The notes below the pieces were generated by a model, which did no database searches, was not told where the DNA came from, and worked only from the letters and a program-made list of their open reading frames with translations. DNA of 60,346 bases from CAAGNP01 sp964611185 (lineage in GTDB: Bacteria; Bacteroidota; Bacteroidia; Bacteroidales; UBA932). Every line of letters begins with the position of its first letter. Within the stretch, counting starts at the first letter, position 1. A program made the translations under genes and the position numbers. The stretch covers positions 1 to 60,346 of the forward strand of contig CAZSXE010000011.1 in NCBI GenBank assembly GCA_964611185.1. Direction: 5' to 3'. Positions 26,180 through 33,906 of the stretch are shown one piece after another.

Positions 26180-27022
26180 ATGTTGAAGAAATTATATATA
26201 ATGATATTTGTGTCTCTTCTTGCTGTGTCTCTTCAGGCGCAGCAGGGAGGGCAGAATATTCCTTATGCTCCACAAAAAGGTAATTTCCAAGTTGATATGC
26301 TTATCGGCCCATCTTCATTCTTCTTTCAAAGTGATTATTCCGGTCTCTCTTATCTTCTTCCAAGCGATGTTCAAAGCGATGGATCCATTGAAGATATGGG
26401 ATTAAACGGAAAAGATATGAAGTATTATTTCAACTTGGGAAGTCTCAATACCAATACCCTTTCCAATATGATAGGGGTCAGGGGGTCATATTTTATTCTT
26501 GACGAGCTTGAAATTAATGCTATGTTCGCCATGAATATCAATCTGACACCTAAAAAGGATTTTGTAGAGGGCGATTTCACTATTTCCGAAATGCCTATTC
26601 CTAACTACAAATATGTCTTGGGTGAGACCAACCATACATTCAATGTTGAGATGGGATTAAACTATCGGTTTAAGCTACCCAATGAAAGAATATCTCCATA
26701 CATAGGTGCGTATGCCGGATTTATGATGGCGAGGGTAGAGACTGTCTATCCTTACACCGGTGAGACTTTAAGTGGAGACCCCATTGAACTGTACAGAAGT
26801 ACCTATCGTGCAGGGCAGGAATATGCGATAAGAGCCGGTTTTATGGCAGGAATTGATTTTGCAGTGCTTCCGGGCTTCATTATTGGCCTCGAAGTAGCCC
26901 CTGCATCCTATCAATATTCTGTTGTAGATATCCGTCCTACAGGGTTGTCCCCATTTCAAGCGGACGACCACTTTATTAGAATCTTCTCACAGCCGAGGAT
27001 CAAGTTCGGCTTCAGATTCTAA
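26180..27022 (+). CDS. Outer-membrane beta-barrel protein
   Basis: This 280-residue protein has a signal peptide (about 1-20, ending SLQAQ) and alternating-hydrophobic strands typical of a small outer-membrane barrel, ending in the aromatic IKFGFRF, the usual C-terminal sorting signal. Segments such as GLNYRFKLPNERISPYIGAYAG resemble OmpA-like/porin-family barrels. From memory it recalls the BT1926 type of Bacteroidota barrel, which should be checked. It follows the coiled-coil lipoprotein by 6 bp and shares its terminator, suggesting a barrel anchor for that lipoprotein. Confidence 0.82.
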   Translation: MLKKLYIMIFVSLLAVSLQAQQGGQNIPYAPQKGNFQVDMLIGPSSFFFQSDYSGLSYLLPSDVQSDGSIEDMGLNGKDMKYYFNLGSLNTNTLSNMIGVRGSYFILDELEINAMFAMNINLTPKKDFVEGDFTISEMPIPNYKYVLGETNHTFNVEMGLNYRFKLPNERISPYIGAYAGFMMARVETVYPYTGETLSGDPIELYRSTYRAGQEYAIRAGFMAGIDFAVLPGFIIGLEVAPASYQYSVVDIRPTGLSPFQADDHFIRIFSQPRIKFGFRF

Positions 27023-27037
27023 TAGAATATAGCTTTT

Positions 27038-27652
27038 TTAATCAAGCCTCCACAAGCGAAGTTCGCTGCGGAGGCTTTTTTCTTTTCCATGCAGGAGGGT
27101 GTTGAGGAGGGTGTGAAATTCGCTGCCGTGATTATGGTGGCGAAGGTGGCATAGCTCGTGAAGCAATATATATTTTTGAAGATCCAACGGTAGAAACACC
27201 AGCCTCATGTTGAGATTGATATTGTTCTTTCCGGAGCATGATCCCCAGTTTGAAGAGTTGTTTTTGATAAATACCTTTTCGTAGAGAGGTACTATATTGC
27301 CGGAGGAGTAGCGGGTAAATCCGTTTTGTAGGGCGAGAGAGTAAAGGAGGGGAATTAATTCCTTGCGTGCTCTCTGGCGTAGAGCTTCGGTCATCTCGTT
27401 GGAGGAGGGGGGAGGTAGAACTTTGCCGCTTTCTTCTATATCTTGCAGTGAAATCTTTTGTTTTTCAAATGTCTTTTTAACCCAAGATATGTTTTTTTCG
27501 AGAAAATCTAACCCTTTTGTATATGAAACTATCCACGGCATTGATACGACTACGCCTCTTTTGGAGTTTACGGATATCCGTATGTTTTTGTTGTTTATCC
27601 TCTTGCGAAGGGTTACGGTTCCTATTATAGGGTGAATAATTATTTTTTCCAT
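27038..27652 (-). CDS. YgjP-like (DUF45) zinc metallopeptidase
   Basis: This 204-residue protein matches the YgjP/SprT-like metallopeptidase family. The N-terminal half is beta-rich (TLRKRINNKNIRISVNSKRG), the middle has NSSNWGSCSGKNNINLNMRL, and the zinc site is HELCHLRHHNHGSEFH (about residues 167-182), an HExxH with a downstream histidine. These small peptidases are often linked to restriction systems or to unknown roles; here there is no such neighbour. Its 3' end overlaps the terminator of the converging lipoprotein operon. Confidence 0.88.
   Translation of the reverse strand: MEKIIIHPIIGTVTLRKRINNKNIRISVNSKRGVVVSMPWIVSYTKGLDFLEKNISWVKKTFEKQKISLQDIEESGKVLPPPSSNEMTEALRQRARKELIPLLYSLALQNGFTRYSSGNIVPLYEKVFIKNNSSNWGSCSGKNNINLNMRLVFLPLDLQKYILLHELCHLRHHNHGSEFHTLLNTLLHGKEKSLRSELRLWRLD
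27044..27086 (+). terminator. Rho-independent terminator of the lipoprotein/barrel operon
   Basis: AAGCCTCC at 27044-27051 pairs with GGAGGCTT at 27070-27077; an inner AGCGAA/TTCGCT stem extends it, and a T-rich run follows. The hairpin is also the last coding stretch of the converging metallopeptidase gene, so one sequence serves two purposes. Confidence 0.85.
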
Positions 27653-27667
27653 TTCAAATTTCTGTTA

Positions 27668-27675
27668 CAAAGTTA
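27668..27675 (-). promoter_or_regulatory. Promoter -7 element for the YgjP-like gene
   Basis: The minus strand reads TAACTTTG, an exact TAnnTTTG match 16 bp upstream of the ATG at 27652. No good -33 element is seen. Confidence 0.5.
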
Positions 27676-27690
27676 TAAAAAGTAAAATTA

Positions 27691-27723
27691 TTTGGCAGTT
27701 TTATTTAGTTTTGTATATCTTTG
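27691..27723 (+). promoter_or_regulatory. rpsO promoter
   Basis: TTTG at 27691-27694, a 21-bp spacer and TATCTTTG at 27716-27723 match both Bacteroidota promoter elements exactly, one of the two best promoters in the window. The leader to the ATG at 27772 is about 42 nt and begins with a small TCCC/GGGA hairpin (27727-27740). Confidence 0.8.
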
Positions 27724-27771
27724 CACTCCCGATTTTGGGACAAAACTAATTTTTAATCAATCGCTTAAGTT

Positions 27772-28047
27772 ATGGCAGAATACCTGACAGCAGACAAAAA
27801 GCAGGAGATTTTCGGACAATACGGAAAGTCTAATACAGACACCGGCTCAGCTGAGAGTCAGATTGCTCTATTTTCCTACCGTATCGCTCACCTTACCGAC
27901 CACCTTCGCTCCAATAAGAAGGATTTTGGGACACAACGCTCCCTTCTTAGGTTAGTGGGTAAAAGACGCCGCCTTCTTGATTACCTCAAGACTACGGATA
28001 TTGAGAGATACAGGGCAATAGTGAAGGCTTTGAACCTTCGTAAATAA
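27772..28047 (+). CDS. rpsO: 30S ribosomal protein S15
   Basis: S15 binds the central domain of 16S rRNA early in 30S assembly. The 91-residue sequence is canonical, with TDTGSAESQIALFSYRIAHL (about residues 22-41), the LRSNKKDFGTQRSLLRLVGKRRRLLDYL RNA-binding helices, and a basic C-terminus. It has its own near-perfect promoter and is followed by a terminator before pnp, the same rpsO-pnp order found in many bacteria. In several phyla S15 represses its own mRNA through leader structure; only a short hairpin is seen here. Confidence 0.98.
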   Translation: MAEYLTADKKQEIFGQYGKSNTDTGSAESQIALFSYRIAHLTDHLRSNKKDFGTQRSLLRLVGKRRRLLDYLKTTDIERYRAIVKALNLRK

Positions 28048-28053
28048 TAAGAC

Positions 28054-28084
28054 GAGGCTGTCGAGAAAAAGACAGCCTCTTTTT
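28054..28084 (+). terminator. Rho-independent terminator (attenuator) between rpsO and pnp
   Basis: GAGGCTGTC (28054-28062) pairs with GACAGCCTC (28071-28079), an uninterrupted 9-bp stem, followed by TTTTT. No clear separate pnp promoter is seen in the remaining 30 bp, so pnp may depend on read-through. Confidence 0.85.
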
Positions 28085-28114
28085 CTATGATTTTTGCAGA
28101 AATAAATAAAATAT

Positions 28115-30385
28115 ATGAACATTGTTAAAAAGACCATCACATTGGGTGATGGAAGAATTGTAGAGATCGAAACCGGTAAACTTGCCAAGCAGGCTGACGG
28201 TTCTGTCGTTCTCAAAGTGGGTGACACGATGTTGCTCGCTACTGTTTGCTGTGCGAAAGAAGCAAAAGAAGATGTGGACTTTATGCCTCTTTCCGTGGAA
28301 TATAAAGAGAAATTTGCTGCCGCAGGGCGTTACCCCGGTGGCTTTATGAAAAGAGAAGGTCGCGCTTCTGATTCTGAAATATTGGTAGCTCGTCTGATAG
28401 ACAGAGCTTTGAGACCTCTCTTTCCGGATAACTTCCATGCAGAAGTATTTGTAAATGTTCTTCTCGTCTCTGCTGATAAAGAGACTATGCCTGATGCTTT
28501 TGCCGGACTTGCTGCCTCTGCAGCATTGGCTGTAAGCGATATTCCTTTCGGCGGGCCTATCTCTGAGGTGAGAGTGGCGAGAATAGACGGGGAGTTTGTA
28601 ATTAATCCCACTTTTTCTTCTCTTAAAAATGCCGATCTTGATATTATGGTCGCTGCCACTTATGAAAACATAATGATGGTAGAGGGAGAAATGAAGGAAG
28701 TATCTGAAAAAGATATGCTTGATGCGATTAAATTTGCGCACGAAGAGATAAAGAAGCACTGCATTGCTCAGAAAGAGCTTATGAAAGAGGTGGGTAAGGA
28801 AGAAAAGAGAGTCTATTGCCACGAAGAGGATGATGAGGATTTGCGCACCGCTCTACATAATTTCTGCTATGACAAATGCTACGAGATAGCTAAAAGTCAG
28901 CTTGCCAAGCATGAAAGAGAAGATGCTTTCGAGGCTTTAAAAGAGTCGTTTATCGAGACTATTCCGGAGGAAGAGCGCGATGCCAAGGCAATAATGATAA
29001 CCAGATATTATTCTGCCGTTCAGAAAGAATCTATGCGTAGGATGATCATTGACGAAGGAATTCGTTTGGACGGTCGCGATACTACTCAGATTCGTCCTAT
29101 CTGGTGTGAGGTCGATTATCTCCCGGGTGCTCACGGATCTGCTATTTTTACTCGCGGGGAGACACAGTCGCTCTCTACCGTCACTCTCGGGACTAAGATG
29201 GATATGAAAGAGATGGATGAAGTGCTTGTTCAGGAGACTCAGCAGTTTGTTCTACATTATAATTTTCCCCCGTTTGCTACCGGTGAGGCTAAACCTCAAA
29301 GAGGAGTGGGCCGTAGGGAGATAGGTCATGGAAACCTTGCTTGGAGAGCTTTGAAACCGATGGTTCCGATAGGAGAGGAAAATCCTTATGCGGTAAGAGT
29401 AGTGTCTGATATTCTTGAATCCAACGGTTCTTCTTCTATGGCTACGGTATGTGCGGGGACTCTCGCCCTTATGGATGCCGGTGTTAAGTTAAAAAAGCCG
29501 GTGGCAGGTATAGCTATGGGTCTTATCTCTGATTCAAAAACAGGTAAATTTGCTGTTCTTTCAGATATTCTCGGTGATGAGGATCATCTCGGAGATATGG
29601 ACTTTAAAGTTACGGGGACAAAAGATGGTATCACAGCTACACAGATGGATATAAAAGTCGATGGACTTCCTTATGAGGTGCTTGAACAGGCTTTGGCTCA
29701 AGCCAAAGAAGGTCGTGAGCACATTATGGGTGAGATGATGAAAACCATCTCCGAGCCTCGTGAAGATTACAAGCCCAATGTTCCTCGTATCATCCAGATT
29801 ACCATACCCGGAGACTTTATCGGTGCCGTTATCGGTAAAGGTGGTGAGACTATTCAGGGGTTGCAGAAAGAGACAGGTACTACCATCACTATCACTGAAG
29901 TTGACGGTAACGGTATCATAGATATATTCGGAGAAAACAAAGAGATGATGGATATGGCTCTTGCTCGTATCAAGGCTATAACCACTGTTCCTGAAGTAGG
30001 CGAGACATATCACGGAAAAGTAGTTTCAATATTGGAATTTGGAGCTTTTGTGGAAATTCTTCCCGGCAAAGAGGGCCTTCTTCATATATCCGAGCTTGAT
30101 TACAAAAAAGTAGAGAAGGTAGAGGATGTCCTTAAAGTAGGAGATGAAGTGGATGTTAAGCTTCTTGAAATAGATGCCAAGAGTGGGAAAATGAGACTTT
30201 CCAAGAGAGCTTTGATGCCTAAGCCCGAAGGATGGGTGGAGCCTGAGCGTCGTCCGAGACCTGAAAGATCGGGGCGCGATGATCGCAGAGGTCTCCGTCG
30301 TGACGATCGAGGAGGAAGAGATGATCGTAGAGGAGGGCGTGATGATCGCAGAGGCGGCAATGATGATCACAGAGGCCGTAATTAG
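28115..30385 (+). CDS. pnp: Polyribonucleotide nucleotidyltransferase (PNPase)
   Basis: PNPase is the trimeric phosphorolytic 3'-5' exoribonuclease of RNA decay. The 756-residue protein has two RNase PH domains (about 10-230 and 310-540), with active-site segments GRYPGGFMKREGR and FTRGETQSL, then a KH domain (about 553-615, GAVIGKGGETIQ) and an S1 domain (about 625-695, GKVVSILEFGAFVEI). Beyond S1 there is a roughly 50-residue Arg/Asp/Gly-rich tail (about 707-756) with repeated DDRRGG-type units, an RGG-like RNA-binding extension longer than in standard PNPase. It is followed by the second copy of the repeated hairpin terminator. Confidence 0.97.
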   Translation: MNIVKKTITLGDGRIVEIETGKLAKQADGSVVLKVGDTMLLATVCCAKEAKEDVDFMPLSVEYKEKFAAAGRYPGGFMKREGRASDSEILVARLIDRALRPLFPDNFHAEVFVNVLLVSADKETMPDAFAGLAASAALAVSDIPFGGPISEVRVARIDGEFVINPTFSSLKNADLDIMVAATYENIMMVEGEMKEVSEKDMLDAIKFAHEEIKKHCIAQKELMKEVGKEEKRVYCHEEDDEDLRTALHNFCYDKCYEIAKSQLAKHEREDAFEALKESFIETIPEEERDAKAIMITRYYSAVQKESMRRMIIDEGIRLDGRDTTQIRPIWCEVDYLPGAHGSAIFTRGETQSLSTVTLGTKMDMKEMDEVLVQETQQFVLHYNFPPFATGEAKPQRGVGRREIGHGNLAWRALKPMVPIGEENPYAVRVVSDILESNGSSSMATVCAGTLALMDAGVKLKKPVAGIAMGLISDSKTGKFAVLSDILGDEDHLGDMDFKVTGTKDGITATQMDIKVDGLPYEVLEQALAQAKEGREHIMGEMMKTISEPREDYKPNVPRIIQITIPGDFIGAVIGKGGETIQGLQKETGTTITITEVDGNGIIDIFGENKEMMDMALARIKAITTVPEVGETYHGKVVSILEFGAFVEILPGKEGLLHISELDYKKVEKVEDVLKVGDEVDVKLLEIDAKSGKMRLSKRALMPKPEGWVEPERRPRPERSGRDDRRGLRRDDRGGRDDRRGGRDDRRGGNDDHRGRN

Positions 30386-30413
30386 TAACAGCCTTATTTA
30401 TAGCTAAATATGC

Positions 30414-30448
30414 AAATTGCCCGGTCCGGATATGGACTGGGCAATTTT
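30414..30448. terminator. Hairpin terminator after pnp (repeat copy 2)
   Basis: A 14-bp stem (30414-30427 with 30434-30447, one G-T pair) and 6-base loop lie 28 bp after pnp. The right arm GGACTGGGCAATTT is identical to that of the hairpin at 21387-21420 and the left arm differs at one base. A second small hairpin, TTGCCA/TGGCAA, follows at 30462-30479. Confidence 0.75.
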
Positions 30449-30495
30449 GTTAAAAGGCTTATTGCCAATGAAATGGCAAAAACAGTGACTGAGTG

Positions 30496-30936
30496 TTACT
30501 CTTCAGCTTTTTCAGCAGCTACTTTTTCAGCGGCAGGTTTTCGGGCAGCAGCCGGTTTTTTAGCAGCAGCAGGCTTCTTTTCGGTAGCCGGCTTTTTGGC
30601 GGCAGCTGGTTTCTTTGCAGCGGCAGCGGGCTTCTCCTCACTCTTTTCAGCTTCTTCCTTTGTGTTTACAATGCTGCTAAGCTCATCAAAAAGGGCATCT
30701 AACTGTTTTAAAAAACTCTCGTTGGTCTGACGATAGAATGTTTTAATGTTCTTTTTGTCGGGATGATTGATTTTATCATAAGTCTCAGATCTCAGATCGA
30801 CTGCTTCGTTAATAACCCCCATTATCTTTTCGGTTTTTTTACTCTCTTCTTTAGCAAAACTTAAACTAATAAGTGCGTCAGATAGAAATTCATCAATAAG
30901 GAAATCAATGTCCTTTTTTACTACTCTTAAGTTCAT
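30496..30936 (-). CDS. Unknown protein with histone-H1-like Lys/Ala/Pro tail
   Basis: This 146-residue protein has two parts. Residues 1 to about 98 are a charged helical domain (DFLIDEFLSDALISLSFAKE, later FLKQLDALFDELSSIV) that I do not recognise. Residues about 100-146 are a low-complexity tail made of repeated AAAKKPA-type units, reminiscent of histone H1 and bacterial Hc1-like DNA-binding tails. No signal peptide is seen. It starts 10 bp after the dipeptide epimerase and is probably the last gene of that operon. DNA or RNA binding is plausible from the tail alone; function is unknown. Confidence 0.75.
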   Translation of the reverse strand: MNLRVVKKDIDFLIDEFLSDALISLSFAKEESKKTEKIMGVINEAVDLRSETYDKINHPDKKNIKTFYRQTNESFLKQLDALFDELSSIVNTKEEAEKSEEKPAAAAKKPAAAKKPATEKKPAAAKKPAAARKPAAEKVAAEKAEE

Positions 30937-30946
30937 AATATATTAT

Positions 30947-32125
30947 TTATAATTTAATTGTCGATTCAGCTTTTTTAGTGAGACCGAGTCCCGGCTTATC
31001 TTCAAGTGTAATCATTCCATCAACAAGTTTCATACCATCGAAGCAGTCATTGCCCAAAAGATAATTACCGTCGAGGTCTGCCCACTCCATTTCAGGAGAA
31101 AACTGTGCAGCGGCGGAGATGGCAATGGATGTTTCTGTCATACACCCGATCATTATTTTCATCTGTAAGGCTTTCGCCAATGAGACCATTTCGCGTGCTT
31201 CTCGCATACCTGTACATTTCATCAGTTTTATGTTAATTCCGTGAAATGCCCCTTTAAGATGCTGAATATCTGTCAGCCTCTGGCACGACTCGTCTGCCAT
31301 CACCGGAAGCGGACTCCTCTCTGTAATCCACGCAATGTCGTCAAGCATATATTTGGACATAGGCTGTTCAATCATTTTAACATTTCTTTCTGCGAGCCAG
31401 TTAATCATTTCGAGGGCATAATGCTTCTCTTTCCATCCTTGATTGGCATCAATTACGATGGGCTTGTCGGTTTTTGCCCTGATAAGATTAATCATTCTTT
31501 TATCCTCAGCATCTCCCATTCCTAACTTCACTTTAATCAACCTTGTCCAGGAAGCCTCTTCAATTTTGGTATTAACCATATCATCGCTTGCATCATATCC
31601 TATGGTGTAGCAGGTACATGGAGCTGCTTCGGGGTTAAACCCCCACATTTTCCACCACGGCTGTCCCATTATATTTCCCACAAGGTCGTGAAGGGCGATG
31701 TCAACTGATGCTTTGGCTGCGGTGTTGTTGGTAGTCAATTTGTCAACGGCAAGCATAATATCCTGAATCTGAAATGGATTATCAAATTTCGGCAGGACAT
31801 TTTGTACTACTTTTATCAGAAATTCATGGACCGAGGCTTGTGTCTCGCCCAAATATGGAGGCATGGCAGCTTCGCCGTATCCGGTGTATCCGTTCCAACT
31901 TAGTCTCGTAATGACAATAGGGGTGGTTTTTCTCGATGATCCAGAAATAGTGAATGTGAATTTCATAATTCCCTCAAAGTTTTCCCAATCAAGCTGAAGT
32001 GTTTTGCTCCCACTCGGCTTAATCTTACTCTTTTTTTGAGCAAAAATGTCGGAGGGTTTTAAAAATGCAGTAGCAGCGGTGAGAAATCCTGCGGTTTTAA
32101 GAAATGTTCTTCTATTGGTAATCAT
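30947..32125 (-). CDS. Dipeptide epimerase, enolase superfamily, with Tat-type signal
   Basis: This 392-residue enolase-superfamily protein (muconate-lactonising subgroup) resembles L-Ala-D/L-Glu dipeptide epimerases of murein-peptide recycling. Catalytic features are visible: IKVKLGMG (first catalytic Lys), VIDANQGW, MIEQPM and VMADESC (three metal ligands) and INIKLMKCTG (second catalytic Lys). The start at 32125 gives an N-terminus with RRTFLK and a hydrophobic run ending IFAQ, a twin-arginine export signal, unusual because characterised epimerases of this group are cytoplasmic. An ATG at 32152 would overlap the NlpC/P60 gene. The upstream NlpC/P60 peptidase, 4 bp away, fits a joint pathway that releases and epimerises murein peptides. 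Confidence 0.87.
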   Translation of the reverse strand: MITNRRTFLKTAGFLTAATAFLKPSDIFAQKKSKIKPSGSKTLQLDWENFEGIMKFTFTISGSSRKTTPIVITRLSWNGYTGYGEAAMPPYLGETQASVHEFLIKVVQNVLPKFDNPFQIQDIMLAVDKLTTNNTAAKASVDIALHDLVGNIMGQPWWKMWGFNPEAAPCTCYTIGYDASDDMVNTKIEEASWTRLIKVKLGMGDAEDKRMINLIRAKTDKPIVIDANQGWKEKHYALEMINWLAERNVKMIEQPMSKYMLDDIAWITERSPLPVMADESCQRLTDIQHLKGAFHGINIKLMKCTGMREAREMVSLAKALQMKIMIGCMTETSIAISAAAQFSPEMEWADLDGNYLLGNDCFDGMKLVDGMITLEDKPGLGLTKKAESTIKL

Positions 32126-32129
32126 TATG

Positions 32130-33347
32130 TTATTTTTTAAGTGGTTCGACATTGTTGAAATACGATGGATGCTTTAATATGGAGACGATTCCCTGAGTAT
32201 CTATATTGTTCCCGAGCATCCTTCTTGCGCGGACAAGACGGGTGGAGCCTTCGTAATAATTGTCAGAATCCGGAAGAAGAGAATTTATGTGTACATAAGT
32301 GGCGGAATGGATGAAAAGACCTTCCCCGATGTAAATACCTACATGAGTCACTCTTTCAGATTTATTTTCTGTAGCTTTTCTTCCGAAAAACAATAAATCT
32401 CCCATCTGCAAATTTTCTATTCCGGAGGAAATATCTACATCTGTGCCTGTTTTAGCTTGCTGAGAAGCGTCTCGACGCAATATGACCCCGTTAAGAAAAA
32501 ATGTGGTTTTTGTGAAGCCGCTGCAATCCATCCCTTTTATCGAGGTTCCTGCCCAGAGGTACGGAAAGCCAAGAAAATGTTTAGCTGTTTTTATAATGTT
32601 TTCGGGATCCGGTTTTCTTGTCATAATCCACTTTTTGAAAGGGGTAGCATCTTTTTTAAGGAGGTAGGCATTTTTCCCGTTGGGAAGGGTGACACCGTAG
32701 TATGCTATTGTCCCTTTTCCGTGGTTCACCACAATGTCTCCCCATACTCCGTCACTTACTACAGCGGCATCTGAAGAGGGTTTTTCACGAAAAATGGTAT
32801 AATAGTTTGTGACAATAAGTCTGTCGGATTCTCTCCACTTTTTCATCTCCGATTCATTCATAAGTTTCAGACTCCCTTCTGTCACCCATGCAGTGTAATC
32901 TTCCGGAGTGATCACTCTATACCAATAACTTCTCTTTTCGAGGATTTTAAGAGGTGTCCCCATAAGTACTTGCGAAGCCATCTCAGATGAATAATCGGCT
33001 TCATATCTGAGATTTGCCACAGAGTGTGCTGTCAAGGCGTAAATTTTATCTCCAAGAGCAGAATCGGGAAGTAGAACGATGCTGTCGAGAACGGAAATGC
33101 CTTTATCAGAGAGTTTTTTTATTAATTCTTCTTTAGCATCCTTTTCAGTAGTGGAGCCATAGACGACCATCTTTCCGTCTGATTCTCTGATAGATACTTC
33201 ATAAGTTTTATCCCTCCTGTCAGGAGCGTATGCAGCCTTAATCTCTTTGGAAACTGAGTCGAATATTTGATATGCAGTCTCCTTTTTGTCCATACGACAA
33301 GATAGAACTGACACAATAACGGTGAAAAAAAGAATAAGTTTTTTCAT
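32130..33347 (-). CDS. NlpC/P60 lipoprotein endopeptidase with SH3-like domains
   Basis: This 405-residue protein has a lipoprotein signal (VLSC, Cys17), SH3-like segments (about residues 110-240, including YRVITPEDYTAWV) and a C-terminal NlpC/P60 cysteine-peptidase domain. The catalytic triad is apparent: Cys in GMDCSGF (about 275), His in ERVTHVGIYIG (about 334) and a polar residue in FIHSAT (about 347). This layout matches gamma-D-Glu-diamino-acid endopeptidases of the YkfC type, which trim murein peptides. Its neighbour encodes a dipeptide epimerase that would act on the released L-Ala-D-Glu. It heads the operon with a promoter just upstream. Confidence 0.9.
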   Translation of the reverse strand: MKKLILFFTVIVSVLSCRMDKKETAYQIFDSVSKEIKAAYAPDRRDKTYEVSIRESDGKMVVYGSTTEKDAKEELIKKLSDKGISVLDSIVLLPDSALGDKIYALTAHSVANLRYEADYSSEMASQVLMGTPLKILEKRSYWYRVITPEDYTAWVTEGSLKLMNESEMKKWRESDRLIVTNYYTIFREKPSSDAAVVSDGVWGDIVVNHGKGTIAYYGVTLPNGKNAYLLKKDATPFKKWIMTRKPDPENIIKTAKHFLGFPYLWAGTSIKGMDCSGFTKTTFFLNGVILRRDASQQAKTGTDVDISSGIENLQMGDLLFFGRKATENKSERVTHVGIYIGEGLFIHSATYVHINSLLPDSDNYYEGSTRLVRARRMLGNNIDTQGIVSILKHPSYFNNVEPLKK

Positions 33348-33386
33348 ATTATAGAGGAAATATGTGATTATTGTTTTTCTTATCTA

Positions 33387-33394
33387 CAAAAGTA
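33387..33394 (-). promoter_or_regulatory. Promoter -7 element for the NlpC/P60-epimerase operon
   Basis: The minus strand reads TACTTTTG, matching TAnnTTTG exactly, 40 bp upstream of the ATG at 33347; no clear -33 TTTG. Confidence 0.55.
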
Positions 33395-33417
33395 TCTATT
33401 TTTTTTGATAAAATATC

Positions 33418-33425
33418 TATTTTTG
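33418..33425 (+). promoter_or_regulatory. Promoter -7 element for the YhcH-like gene
   Basis: TATTTTTG matches TAnnTTTG exactly, 31 bp before the start codon at 33457; the -33 position is poor. Confidence 0.5.
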
Positions 33426-33456
33426 TGAATCAAATAATAATTAATAAATACTAATA

Positions 33457-33906
33457 ATGGTAATAGATTCTGTAAAAAGTTTTGAGAGATATAAAAACTT
33501 TCATAGAAATTTTGATAAAGTGTATGATTTTATAAAAAATAATGATTTATCGAAACTTGAAGTGGGTAAATACCCTATTGTGAAAAATGAAATATGGTGT
33601 TCTATTTCTGTTTCTGATGGAAGAAGCCTCGATAATATGCCTCAAATGGAGGTTCACGATTCTTTTATCGATATTCATATTCTCCTTGACGGCAATGAAA
33701 CGATGGGATTTAAAAATCGTTCCCTCTGCAATATTTCTTCGGCTGCCTATAATGAAGCAGATGATATAGCCCTTTTCGATGAATTTCCTGAGGTGTTTGT
33801 CAGTTGCGGAATCAACAATTTTGTAATTTGTTTCCCTACCGATGGGCATACTCCCCTTTTAGGAGAGGGAAAAATCAAAAAAGCTATTTTTAAGGTAAGA
33901 TTATAA
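33457..33906 (+). CDS. YhcH/YjgK/YiaL-family (DUF386) protein
   Basis: This 149-residue cupin-like protein belongs to the YhcH/YjgK/YiaL family, some members of which act on sialic acid or other sugars (anomerase-type roles have been described). Signature elements are the EVHDSFIDIHILLDGNETMGF stretch (about residues 64-84, read in two parts) with metal-binding His/Glu residues and the C-terminal FVICFPTDGHTPLLGEGKIKKAIFKV. No sialic-acid genes are nearby. Its stop overlaps the radical SAM gene start (TAATG), so the two are co-translated. Confidence 0.88.
   Translation: MVIDSVKSFERYKNFHRNFDKVYDFIKNNDLSKLEVGKYPIVKNEIWCSISVSDGRSLDNMPQMEVHDSFIDIHILLDGNETMGFKNRSLCNISSAAYNEADDIALFDEFPEVFVSCGINNFVICFPTDGHTPLLGEGKIKKAIFKVRL

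Noticed and set aside
28085..28822. 245-codon minus-strand open frame overlapping pnp
   Set aside because: Antisense to the first RNase PH domain of PNPase, with no promoter or family features.
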